Of a stretch of 64,000 nt of DNA, positions 19,636 through 28,002 are shown in pieces. The DNA comes from Winogradskyella aurantiaca (lineage in GTDB: Bacteria > Bacteroidota > Bacteroidia > Flavobacteriales > Flavobacteriaceae): the NCBI RefSeq assembly GCF_003362725.1, contig NZ_QKTV01000001.1, positions 852,347 to 916,346 on the forward strand. Direction: 5' to 3'. The first letter of the stretch is position 1. Each line of letters opens with the position of its first letter. The notes beneath the pieces are model-generated. The model saw only the letters and a list, made by a program, of their open reading frames with translations, had not been told where the DNA came from and ran no database searches. The position numbers were made by a program, and so were the translations under genes.

Positions 19636-20217
19636 TTATGGCTGAAGTTGATTAATTAGCCATTGCTCTTTATGCCGCTCAAATAGCCATCGTTCATGGA
19701 ATCTTGAAGGTTTAAATTGCATGAATTCCATACGGATGGGTTGAATGGCAAATTCTCCCCATGACTCTGGTCGTTTGATGTGCTCGTTGATTTTAAGCTG
19801 GGTCTTAACTGTGGACTGTAATAGCGCGATATCATTGATTTCAGATCCCTGCTGACTAATATTAGAGACCACTTGAGAGGCCCGGCTTCGTTTTTCAAAG
19901 TAACTATCTGCTGGTTCAGGTGATAATTTTTGGGCAACACCTTGGATGCGCACCTGACGTTCAGTAGTCGTCCACCAAAAGGTCAAGGCTACCTGATGGT
20001 GTTGTTGTATCTCTAACCCTTTTCGGGAATTCAGTGGACCAGTGATAACAAAGGATCCGTCAATAATTTCCTTAAAGGATACAAAGCGCGCATTGGGATA
20101 GCCATCCAAGCCTTGAGTAGATAAGCAAACCGCTGAAGGTATAGACAAAGATGATTGATCTAATTCCTCCTGATACCAGGCCTTAAAAAGTGAAATGGGA
20201 TTGGTGTCGCGCTGCAT
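19636..20217 (-). CDS. Pyridoxamine 5'-phosphate oxidase family protein
   Basis: A 193-residue protein with the PdxH layout: DTNPISLFKAWYQEEL at the N-terminus, ARFVSFKEI, the FMN-phosphate segment GPLNSRKGLEIQQHHQVALTFWW, ERQVRIQGVAQKLS, SYFEKRSRASQ, and the C-terminal dimer region RFHERWLFER...NQLQP. PdxH oxidises PNP/PMP to pyridoxal phosphate with FMN. Some residues are divergent (the usual C-terminal RL-P reads QLQP), so a related flavin enzyme cannot be excluded. It lies 11 bp after the HAD gene, likely in one transcript. Confidence 0.8.
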   Translation of the reverse strand: MQRDTNPISLFKAWYQEELDQSSLSIPSAVCLSTQGLDGYPNARFVSFKEIIDGSFVITGPLNSRKGLEIQQHHQVALTFWWTTTERQVRIQGVAQKLSPEPADSYFEKRSRASQVVSNISQQGSEINDIALLQSTVKTQLKINEHIKRPESWGEFAIQPIRMEFMQFKPSRFHERWLFERHKEQWLINQLQP

Positions 20218-20228
20218 GCTTTATTTTG

Positions 20229-20894
20229 TTATTTGATTAGAAGTTCTAATGCTACTTCAAAATTAAAATTCTTCCAGTCTCTTGTGTACACTGGTATGTT
20301 TTCTCTTTTAAAGACAGCTTCGTGTTTAAGACCCACCCCAATAAAATGCAAGTTGAGGTTTCGGGCTGTTTGAAGATCCCACAGACCATCCCCAATTGAT
20401 ATGATCTCATCAAAAGTCTCTGCTTGGTAAAAGGACTTTGCTTTTACTATAGCATCATTGACAATAGCCTCTCGTGTGAAATGGTTATTCGCTGTAGCGA
20501 TAAGGGCTTCATCATACCAGAGTTGTGCTTGTTGCAATTTTAAAAAGGCAGGAGCTTTAATGGATCCCGTAGCAAAAGCAATGGCATAGTCCTTTAGTCT
20601 TAAATAATCAAGGAGTTTTTGAGCACCTGAAATTTGCTCAATAGGTTCCAGACTTTCCATTACCTCGGTCATTTTGACTTCAAATTCCATCAAGAACGAG
20701 AGGTCAAAATCGTTATTGAAATTGACTTTATAATTCTCGTTAAGAATGAAGCTATCGGTATGATGGGTATAAGACTTCCAGTCAGTGTTGATATTAGATA
20801 TACCGAAAGATTTCATAGTCTCAACATAAGCCGTTTGATGCTGGCGCTCACTGTTGGTAAGAGTACCGTCGATGTCAAAAACTACCAGATTCAT
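20229..20894 (-). CDS. HAD family hydrolase
   Basis: A 221-residue haloacid-dehalogenase-type phosphatase. Motif I VFDIDGTLTN (nucleophile Asp8, Asp10) is at residues 5-14, motif II FATGS near 115, and motif IV SIGDGLWD near 168 with the Mg-binding Asp residues. The helical cap between motifs I and II is the C1 type of phosphoglycolate-phosphatase-like enzymes. It precedes the PdxH-like gene by 11 bp; a link to vitamin B6 phosphate metabolism is possible but unproven. Confidence 0.88.
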   Translation of the reverse strand: MNLVVFDIDGTLTNSERQHQTAYVETMKSFGISNINTDWKSYTHHTDSFILNENYKVNFNNDFDLSFLMEFEVKMTEVMESLEPIEQISGAQKLLDYLRLKDYAIAFATGSIKAPAFLKLQQAQLWYDEALIATANNHFTREAIVNDAIVKAKSFYQAETFDEIISIGDGLWDLQTARNLNLHFIGVGLKHEAVFKRENIPVYTRDWKNFNFEVALELLIK

Positions 20895-20921
20895 TCGTGT
20901 GCTTTAGATGGGTTATGGCTT

Positions 20922-21062
20922 TTAATCATGAAGGTTTTGAAATATCCAGTTCATCAATTCTCTTTTATCCAAGGCATCCCAGGTGGATTGGGTATTCTTT
21001 ATTAATAGTTGGGAAACAGGCGCCACCAACAGGGCAACAGCTAACAATACTTTTAATTTCAT
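20922..21062 (-). CDS. Small exported peptide, unknown function
   Basis: A 46-residue open frame with a clear signal-like start (MKLKVLLAVALLVAPVSQLL) and a polar tail TQSTWDALDKRELMNWIFQN. The ATG at 21062 follows an A/T-rich leader, and the stop lies 27 bp before the HAD gene, so it may be the first gene of a HAD-PdxH transcript. The signal-like start and tight spacing argue for a real gene, but no family is recognised. It could also be the truncated remnant of a longer secreted protein. Confidence 0.5.
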   Translation of the reverse strand: MKLKVLLAVALLVAPVSQLLIKNTQSTWDALDKRELMNWIFQNLHD

Positions 21063-21121
21063 GACTCTAATTTTTTCATTTTTGATTGAAAAATCATGCC
21101 AAGAATCTGTGAACTATGGAC

Positions 21122-22126
21122 TTAATTGATCCGTTGTGCTTCAAAGCTAAAACGTATTTCAATAGTTTCATCTTCTGAAAGTAATTGATCAGATCGAGTG
21201 TAGCGGATCTCATAAATAGATACGACACCTTTGGCAACGATTCTAAAAATATTCTCGAGAGCAATAATATTATCGGCGACTACAAAATTGCTGCTTTCAC
21301 TAACAATTGCTTCTAGTCCAGATTCTTGAAAATCAGTACCTCTGAGACCAATAGCAAATTTTTCTACCTCACTAGAATTAATCTGTTCTAAAAGTTCGGT
21401 AGGGTTGTTACTGTCGTTATCACCTCCATCAGTAAAGGCTACCAATGATTTAATACCATCAAAATCAAGATCTTCTAACAATTCTATACCGGTTTGAACC
21501 GCCTGATACAGTGCCGTACGTTCCTGGAAATTAGAGTAATTATCGATGATGAAATCCAGGAGGCCAATATTATCTGAGGTGAAGAAACCTGTACTTTGTA
21601 TGGCATCCCTATCTGAAAAGAACACTACCGCTACGGTAGAATCATCAGAGCTATTAACTACTGTATTGGCAAAATTCTTAGCGTAGGTTTTTAAGTCCTC
21701 AATATTACCCGACAGCGAGGCACTCATGTCCAGTACCAATACCGTGGCGATATCGGTTTGAAAGCTAGTCTGCGCATTGTTAAATTCGTTTTGAAGCACA
21801 TAACACTCTTCATTGGGTGCTTTCTCCTCAATTTTAATTCTTGTTATTTCAAAATTGCTATTATCCGTACGTATTCTTACTCCGGGAATCACGATATCTA
21901 CACCATTGTTCACAGGTTCAGCAAAGGCCGGTTCGTAAAAAATATTGCCTGCTTCACTAACAGGTGTGCCCGATACAGTAGGGTTTCCTGTATTAAAATA
22001 GGTATAAGCCAATGATTCATTGCCTATGGTTCCCTGGCCTGGGCAATTTGGACCTGAGTTATCATTGGAACAAGAAAGTAGCAGACCTAAGGCGCATACA
22101 AAGGAGAGGTAATAAGTAGTTTTCAT
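21122..22126 (-). CDS. von Willebrand factor A domain lipoprotein
   Basis: A 334-residue lipoprotein (lipobox LLSC near residue 19). After a ~125-residue linker, a VWA domain begins at VLVLDMSASLSGN with the MIDAS motif D-x-S-x-S; the Thr and Asp MIDAS partners are plausibly in ERTALYQAV and AFTDGGDNDS. The C-terminal ~40 residues are a beta segment. VWA lipoproteins usually mediate metal-dependent protein binding at the cell surface or periplasm. The gene follows the TlpA-like gene by about 60 bp. Confidence 0.85.
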   Translation of the reverse strand: MKTTYYLSFVCALGLLLSCSNDNSGPNCPGQGTIGNESLAYTYFNTGNPTVSGTPVSEAGNIFYEPAFAEPVNNGVDIVIPGVRIRTDNSNFEITRIKIEEKAPNEECYVLQNEFNNAQTSFQTDIATVLVLDMSASLSGNIEDLKTYAKNFANTVVNSSDDSTVAVVFFSDRDAIQSTGFFTSDNIGLLDFIIDNYSNFQERTALYQAVQTGIELLEDLDFDGIKSLVAFTDGGDNDSNNPTELLEQINSSEVEKFAIGLRGTDFQESGLEAIVSESSNFVVADNIIALENIFRIVAKGVVSIYEIRYTRSDQLLSEDETIEIRFSFEAQRIN

Positions 22127-22185
22127 ATGATTTGGTTAAGCAGGGTATACCTGGTTTATGCTTGTAAAACTAAAAAGCAAGATTT

Positions 22186-23628
22186 TTATTGTACATCTTT
22201 TTCTTTCATTTTTTTCAAGGCATCTTCAATAAGAGCATCCACACCGGCACTTGCTCGCGCACATTTATTCTTAATAACCTTTCCCTGGGCGTCTACCAGA
22301 ACGCTATGGGGAAGACCTTGAGAACCAAAGGCTTTTACTAAAGTTTTAGTCCAATCATCGTTGGCGTAAAGGTTGATGGTTTTTAGATCATACTTGTTCA
22401 CCATTTTGCGCCACAGGTCTTCGTCCGAATCCTGACAGATATTTACAATGGCCACCGGTTCATCTTTAAACTGTTCTACTAAGGCATCTTCATATGGAAA
22501 CTCTTTAATACAAGGAGAACACCAGGTACCCCAAAAGTTGATGAGTAGCACCTTACCTTTAAAATCCTCAGGCTGATATTCTTTGGAATTCATATCAGGT
22601 AGGCTAAAGTAGGGGAGATATTCCCCGGGCGCTAATAGCGGTTTTGCCTGAATCTGGGTCTTTACATAATTTGAGATTTCCGGGTCTTTTAGATGAGCTA
22701 ACCATTCATCATTCCAGACAAGGTCCAGATAATTAAAGATAAAAGAAAAGTACCTAGCCAGATGCACATCGCCGATCTTAGAATCTCCCAAAGACTCTTT
22801 TGAAGCTTTGATGGTGTTTTCAACATAGTTGGTCCATTCATCCTTCCCGGCACCAGATAAACTGTTTTCGATACGTGGATCGATTTTAAAATCAAGATAA
22901 GATTGTAAAAAATTCATATAAGCGATTACCCCATTAAACTTGGTGTTTTGAATGGGAAGATCCTTTATGGTCGTATTCAAGAAATTATCAGGAACAGGAT
23001 CGGTACTCGACAAGGCTTTAACTCTGTACGACAAAGCAGAAAGATTGGCGCCTGATTTGATGTACTCAAGACGCAGATGTTCGAATTCCGTATACCATTT
23101 GGGCAGGCCTTTATAATTAGCTAGCTGTTGTTGCTGAGAACTAAGAACGGAATCATTAGAGGCCATGAGCTCCTCAATTGAAATTTCATCTCTTAAACCT
23201 TTATTCCAGGGGTTCCAATCGGATACTGTGCTTCTGGTTGTAAGAAATTTATTGATGACTTTAAAATCACCACTAAAGTTTACTTTGGAATCTTCGGAAA
23301 CGGAAAGCTCGTTCAGGGTATTGGGTTCTGCAAATAGTCGGTATGGACGGTTATTAATAGTTACTGAATAATAATCTCTGGATTCAGTAGTGAGGGACAA
23401 TTGAATGGCCTTTCCAGGGGCTACGAGGGTATCTATTAGTTGCTCTGACATCGTGAGATTAAGCTCGTTCCTGATGTTTAGCTTTAATGTGTCCTTTGAT
23501 TGATTGTTAAGATTTAAAAGGCTTTTGCCAGTGGGATCAAAAACAGCAAGGCGTTCCTCGGTCTTTTGACAGGAGTAGAAAAAGGACAATAGAATAGTGG
23601 CTAAGAGGGAACGAAATAGAAATTTCAT
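22186..23628 (-). CDS. TlpA-family thiol:disulfide oxidoreductase lipoprotein
   Basis: A 480-residue lipoprotein (lipobox FFYSC). The N-terminal ~330 residues are an undefined alpha/beta region, and the C-terminal part is a TlpA/ResA-type thioredoxin: PDMNSKEYQPEDFKGKVLLI, then NFWGTWCSPCIKEFP with the active CxxC, and the cis-Pro in SQGLPHSVLVD. This domain order is widespread in Bacteroidota. The likely role is reduction or isomerisation of disulfides in exported proteins. The VWA lipoprotein gene lies directly downstream. Confidence 0.88.
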   Translation of the reverse strand: MKFLFRSLLATILLSFFYSCQKTEERLAVFDPTGKSLLNLNNQSKDTLKLNIRNELNLTMSEQLIDTLVAPGKAIQLSLTTESRDYYSVTINNRPYRLFAEPNTLNELSVSEDSKVNFSGDFKVINKFLTTRSTVSDWNPWNKGLRDEISIEELMASNDSVLSSQQQQLANYKGLPKWYTEFEHLRLEYIKSGANLSALSYRVKALSSTDPVPDNFLNTTIKDLPIQNTKFNGVIAYMNFLQSYLDFKIDPRIENSLSGAGKDEWTNYVENTIKASKESLGDSKIGDVHLARYFSFIFNYLDLVWNDEWLAHLKDPEISNYVKTQIQAKPLLAPGEYLPYFSLPDMNSKEYQPEDFKGKVLLINFWGTWCSPCIKEFPYEDALVEQFKDEPVAIVNICQDSDEDLWRKMVNKYDLKTINLYANDDWTKTLVKAFGSQGLPHSVLVDAQGKVIKNKCARASAGVDALIEDALKKMKEKDVQ

Positions 23629-23794
23629 TTTAAAATAGTGAGGTTTAGCTAATCGTTGGTTGAATATAATTTAAGACGCTAGGCATCTTTGATTGTTACA
23701 GACTGAACAAAAAAAAGGTGGCTGTTTAGCTAAATGTAATTCTTTAATTGAATAATTTTTTTAAAACCATTTTAATATCAAGCAGGTTTTAAAC

Positions 23795-24370
23795 TTATTT
23801 TAAAAATGATATCTGAGGCTTGTAAATGGCAGATTTATTATTGCCTATACGAATCGTGTTTAGCATAATCAATATAAGGTTGAAAATGTATAATACAATC
23901 ACATAAGCAATAAATGAACTAAAGGATAAACCAGCAATTAATTCCATTTTTGATACTACAAAAAGTAGGATAGGAATTAGAAATAAGGCTAGGGTCCATG
24001 TAATTTGAAAATTAATAAGCTCTCGTCCCAACTGATTGAGTCGCTTTACTTTTCCTTTTTTTGGGATCCAGAGGACAAAGGGTATTAATATACCCAACAG
24101 GGGAAAAACTAAAAAGGTCAACGCTGATAGATTGAGATTTGTTAAGAACTTAGGATCCTCTTTAATGGACCAATCGATTAATTCATCTGGATTGACATTT
24201 AGTGCGTTTGAAAGTTTTTTAAGCGAATCGCCCGTAGGATTGGATTCGCCATTTTCAATTCTTTGGACAGTCCTCAAGCTCAAACCAGATTCATCTGCAA
24301 GAAATTCCTGAGACATGCCTTTTTGTTTTCGTAATTGTTTTATTCGAATTGCTAATTGATTCTTATCCAT
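23795..24370 (-). CDS. XRE-type regulator with DUF4870-like membrane domain
   Basis: A 191-residue protein joining a helix-turn-helix XRE domain (residues ~5-62: IKQLRKQKGMSQEFLADESGLSLRTVQRIENG) to three or four membrane segments that match the DUF4870 pattern (LLGILIPFVLWIPKKGKVKRLNQLGRELINFQITW). This makes it a membrane-bound DNA-binding protein. Its ATG overlaps the stop of a 40-codon upstream frame (TGATG), a sign of translational coupling. The target genes are unknown. Confidence 0.82.
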   Translation of the reverse strand: MDKNQLAIRIKQLRKQKGMSQEFLADESGLSLRTVQRIENGESNPTGDSLKKLSNALNVNPDELIDWSIKEDPKFLTNLNLSALTFLVFPLLGILIPFVLWIPKKGKVKRLNQLGRELINFQITWTLALFLIPILLFVVSKMELIAGLSFSSFIAYVIVLYIFNLILIMLNTIRIGNNKSAIYKPQISFLK

Positions 24371-24492
24371 CAGGTATATCGTTGTTTAGTCTTATTTTCT
24401 ATTCGCTCTTCCTTGCAAAATGTTAGGTGATCTATTAAATCCTTTAAAAACTTGTAATTAAAAGTGTAAGAAGAAGCCATTTTATTATCCAT
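24370..24492 (-). CDS. Candidate 40-residue small ORF coupled to the XRE/DUF4870 gene
   Basis: ATG at 24492, 40 codons, stop TGA overlapping the next gene's ATG as TGATG. The peptide is charged at its C-terminus (KEERIENKTKQR) with an aromatic middle (SSYTFNYKFLKDLIDHL). It matches nothing I recognise. The stop/start overlap is the only support for its being translated, so confidence is moderate. Confidence 0.4.
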   Translation of the reverse strand: MDNKMASSYTFNYKFLKDLIDHLTFCKEERIENKTKQRYT

Positions 24493-24548
24493 TTCAAAGG
24501 TATCAAAGATTAGTGCATAAACGTTTAAATTGATCTATTTCATGGACC

Positions 24549-25289
24549 CTAGGCAAGAATTTCCCAGCCTGTAAAGCCAACCACAGTGTAGAACAGATTA
24601 CTTAAAACATGAATTAGAATGGCCCATTTTAAAGCGCCTGTTCGTATCAAAATCCAACCCCAGGTAACACTGTACATAAAATACATGGGCCATAATACCA
24701 TGGGGCTATGGCCTATGGTAAAAACAATGGAACTTATGAGAATAGCCACCCACACTGGCATTTTCTTAGCCAATGAAGATTGTAAATACCCTCTAAATAC
24801 CACTTCTTCCATTAAAGGACCAACAAGAAGGGCTAGTATTAAAAATCCCGACATTTCAACTGTACCGCCATTGGTTTGAACAAAGCTGAACATCTTAGAT
24901 CCGCCTCCAACAATGCCTTCCTGACCAAAAATTGGTAAGATTTGCGATCTATATACCCAAGCTAGGACGTGTGTTGACACCAATACAGTTAGAACCAAAA
25001 ATAGTCCTTCACGTTTTTTAATTGTACTTGTTTGCAACCCTATCTCAGAATAAAAGAGCTTGCTGGACCTCCGGATATCCCACCAGAAAAAAGTCAATAT
25101 TAAAACTCCACTAAGCAATGCAGACGTTAGTCCCAGAATCTCAAGAGGTATCTCTCTTGTAGAGGATATCATCTTGAATCCATAAGAAACTATAATTCCT
25201 GCTATAAGCTGACTGATGTACATCACGACAATGGCAAGAATTCCCCTCTTTATTGTTAATGGTCGGTATTTAGTTGCTGTTTCTGTCAT
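24549..25289 (-). CDS. CPBP family intramembrane metalloprotease
   Basis: A 246-residue polytopic protein of the CPBP/ABI (CAAX protease and bacteriocin-processing) family. Motif 1 EEVVFRGYL (Glu-Glu and Arg) and the His of SSIVFTIGHSPM (motif 2) are present, followed by a third His in LIHVLSNLFY. Seven or eight hydrophobic segments are visible. Members process prenylated or secreted peptides or confer bacteriocin immunity; there is no bacteriocin gene nearby, so the target is unknown. Confidence 0.88.
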   Translation of the reverse strand: MTETATKYRPLTIKRGILAIVVMYISQLIAGIIVSYGFKMISSTREIPLEILGLTSALLSGVLILTFFWWDIRRSSKLFYSEIGLQTSTIKKREGLFLVLTVLVSTHVLAWVYRSQILPIFGQEGIVGGGSKMFSFVQTNGGTVEMSGFLILALLVGPLMEEVVFRGYLQSSLAKKMPVWVAILISSIVFTIGHSPMVLWPMYFMYSVTWGWILIRTGALKWAILIHVLSNLFYTVVGFTGWEILA

Positions 25290-25419
25290 TTAATTTTACT
25301 TGTAAATAAAACTTGCTTTAATCTTTGATACAAAGCTATATTCAAGGCTTGGACATTGATGACGTCATGGCTGTGACATCTTTATGACATCTATGCGAAA
25401 CAAGGTTTTAAAACAGAAA

Positions 25420-25441
25420 GAGGTGACTAATTAGTCACCTC
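25420..25441 (-). terminator. Perfect 22-bp palindrome, possible terminator
   Basis: GAGGTGACTAA/TTAGTCACCTC, a perfect inverted repeat with no fixed loop, in the 323-bp gap between the CPBP and S9 peptidase genes. On the minus strand it is followed by T-rich sequence (TTTCTGTTTT), so it may terminate the S9 peptidase transcript about 170 bp past the stop. An operator role is the alternative. The rest of this gap holds nothing I recognise. Confidence 0.45.
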
Positions 25442-25612
25442 AATTGTGCTTTTAATGAAAATTTCTAAACTGTTTCCACCAACAAGATTTACGCCAATTT
25501 CTCACTGAGACAGCATCGGTCATGCTAAGCTATTAGCCTTTTTAAGAAATGATTTTGTAAAGGTCTGCCAATCATTTCATATTACCCTGAAATAAGAGCC
25601 ATCTTATTTGAA

Positions 25613-27778
25613 CTAATCAGACGGTACGGCCAGATAACGGTCAAAGTACGCGATGATCTTATCAAACAGGTAGCGATCGTAATACCGTTCGCGGCTCCAT
25701 CCATGTGTGGCTCCTGGAGCAAATGCAAAATCGAAGTCCTTACCTTGCTTAATAAGCTCTTCAGATAATACGGCCACCGTTTTAAAAGGTACCACATGAT
25801 CTTGCATTCCGTGGATAAACAACAGTTTATCCTCGAGATTCACTGCATAGTTGAGTGCCTTTCTTTCGAAGATCTCCGGATGAGTCTGTGGGCGACGAAC
25901 TATGGCAACATCATCCGTACCAAAGAACATTGGGTCAACAGCTGCGGCGGCCGCTACGCCTACCTGAAACAAACCAGGCTTTTTCAATAGTGAATAAACG
26001 GACAATGTACCTCCATAACTACTGCCCCAGATACCAATGCGATCAGGATCCACATAATCCAGTGATTCCATATAGGCAACAGCACTGGCATAATCTTCTA
26101 TATCCTGGTCAGCAAAGCCCAGCAGAAATTCTTCACGGAATGCCCGGCCGTAGCCGTTGCTACCGCGTGAATCCACCTGTATAACAATATATCCCTTCTT
26201 AACCAATAACTGCTGAACAAGGCTGTAATTACCGGCCCAACGGTTACGGGCTGTATTCGAATACACAGGGCCAAAAATCACAGGATACTTTTTACCAGAT
26301 TGCATGTTACTAGGTTTCAGAATACGGGCATGCAAGGTATAGTTATCTACGAGGCTCGGGAAACTAACGTATTCCGCAGCTGCCCATGAACGCTGTGTAA
26401 AGGTCGGCAGGGGTGAGTTGGTTACTCGTGTAGCGTCACCCCCCTTTGCCTTTGCCACGTAAAGTTCTGTTGGTGATGTATCGTTACTGTGCATGAAAAC
26501 CAAATGTTGGCCATTGGGTGATGGGTACCCGACGTTTCGTCCCGGGAGACGCGTTATCTGTTGAGGTTTGCCACCGTTTACGTCTAGTCGATACACATGT
26601 TGTTCGTAGGGATTCACTCCATTGCCTGCATAGAACAGGGCATTACCAGCAATTATTGGGGAGGACAGCACATCGTAGGACGGATCTGTTAAGAGTTGAG
26701 GACGGTCTTTGGATGGGGAAGCATCAATGGTATATAGGCCGTAGCGATCTCCCATATCACTTAAGAATACCACGTTTTTTCCATCCGGATGCCAGTTAGA
26801 TCCAAAGGAGGTGTACATTCTGCTTTCTCTAATGCCGCTCCAGATCTCGCGTGGTTGGCTTTCTCCTGGTGCAACAACGTACAACTTGCGATCAACGGCT
26901 GTGTCGGATGCGATATCAACCAATAGGGCGCCGTCGGGTGACCAGTTAAAGTCAATGACCTGATTGGCCTGTGGATCTGGCAAATCCAGATACCTGATGT
27001 TCCCGCTTTCCACATTGAGCAGACCAACCCTACGAATCTCGTTGGGATCGCCTGGGTAACTTCTGCGTACCACGTTGGGACTGGTTTCGTCTGCCAGGTA
27101 ATTGGGAAATGGCACCTTTCGCATCTCGCGGCGGTCAACGACATGCATCGCAATGGTTTGGCCATCTGGGGACCACTTGTAGGTGGGTCCGCTCCAGATG
27201 CCTGACCCGATCTCACGTTCTGGTCGGCTGTAGCGCCCTTTTTGTAGGGACGACAGGCTAGCGATACCGATCTCAGTAAGCTGGCTATTTTGTTTGGTAG
27301 TGAGGTCAGCCAACCAAAGGTTACCATTAGTTATATAGGTTACATGACCACCGTCTGGTGATAGCGATAGGTTATGTGCACCTGCTTCGATGGGCATTAA
27401 CTGAAGGTCCTCTCCCTGACTCAACGATGTCTGCCATAAGTGATTCCCGCGCAGACTGATAATGGTATTCGCGTTGGTCCAAACCATATCGCGGACAGAC
27501 GGGCTAGTTTGTTTTGAGATGCGGCGCAGGGTCTTAGCATCATTTGTACATACCCATAGGCCACGTCCAGGATTTCCAGGTTCACTCCATGAAAAGGCAA
27601 AGTGCTCACTATCCGGTGCCCACGTGGGTCCAGAGGGGGTTGTTCCTGTTAGTTTTGGGGTTGCAAAGAGGTCATCAAGTGTGAGCTCAGTTTCCTGCGC
27701 TACAACTGATGTAGGCACGGCCAATAGTAGGCTAGCTAATAGCCATATCTGCCAAAAAGAGATCTGTTTCATGTGCAT
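25613..27778 (-). CDS. S9 family peptidase (DPP IV-like), secreted
   Basis: A 721-residue prolyl-oligopeptidase-type peptidase with a signal peptide ending near VVAQ. Residues ~40-470 form a WD/DPP-IV-like beta-propeller (repeats such as PTWAPDSEHFAFSWS and YKWSPDGQTIAMHV). The C-terminal alpha/beta hydrolase has Ser in GIWGSSYGGTLS, Asp in HGMQDHVVPF and His in GATHGWSRE. It likely releases dipeptides from exported or dietary peptides. Start at 27778 (MHMKQ) follows an A-rich leader; 27772 is also possible. Its GC content is clearly above the neighbours and long open frames occur on all strands, which suggests recent acquisition. Confidence 0.93.
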   Translation of the reverse strand: MHMKQISFWQIWLLASLLLAVPTSVVAQETELTLDDLFATPKLTGTTPSGPTWAPDSEHFAFSWSEPGNPGRGLWVCTNDAKTLRRISKQTSPSVRDMVWTNANTIISLRGNHLWQTSLSQGEDLQLMPIEAGAHNLSLSPDGGHVTYITNGNLWLADLTTKQNSQLTEIGIASLSSLQKGRYSRPEREIGSGIWSGPTYKWSPDGQTIAMHVVDRREMRKVPFPNYLADETSPNVVRRSYPGDPNEIRRVGLLNVESGNIRYLDLPDPQANQVIDFNWSPDGALLVDIASDTAVDRKLYVVAPGESQPREIWSGIRESRMYTSFGSNWHPDGKNVVFLSDMGDRYGLYTIDASPSKDRPQLLTDPSYDVLSSPIIAGNALFYAGNGVNPYEQHVYRLDVNGGKPQQITRLPGRNVGYPSPNGQHLVFMHSNDTSPTELYVAKAKGGDATRVTNSPLPTFTQRSWAAAEYVSFPSLVDNYTLHARILKPSNMQSGKKYPVIFGPVYSNTARNRWAGNYSLVQQLLVKKGYIVIQVDSRGSNGYGRAFREEFLLGFADQDIEDYASAVAYMESLDYVDPDRIGIWGSSYGGTLSVYSLLKKPGLFQVGVAAAAAVDPMFFGTDDVAIVRRPQTHPEIFERKALNYAVNLEDKLLFIHGMQDHVVPFKTVAVLSEELIKQGKDFDFAFAPGATHGWSRERYYDRYLFDKIIAYFDRYLAVPSD

Positions 27779-27833
27779 TTTTTTACAATTCTAAATGTAA
27801 AAAAATACTTTGATAGCATCTCTAATGTAACAA

Positions 27834-27856
27834 CCCGCCAGAGTGACTCTGACGGG
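27834..27856. repeat. Imperfect hairpin between the esterase and S9 genes
   Basis: Stem CCCGCCAGAG/CTCTGACGGG with one mismatch and loop TGA. It lies 147 bp downstream of the esterase stop on the minus strand and just upstream of the S9 gene. No T-run follows closely, so terminator function is uncertain. The rest of the 27779-28002 gap shows no gene. Confidence 0.4.
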
Positions 27857-28002
27857 CTGCTATCTTATTGGAATCCCGAGACTGTAAAATAGTCAAATAC
27901 TCAAGTGATTCCATTTATTCCATACCAAACAACTTGATTATGAAGTTTTTGACAATACTTTTTTTATTAGTTGTTAATTGCGGGCTGTGTATGAGATTCT
28001 TA

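Noticed and set aside
26518..27327. Long open frames on other strands inside the S9 peptidase gene
   Set aside because: They arise from the high GC content; their translations show no family motifs while the S9 frame has a full catalytic triad.
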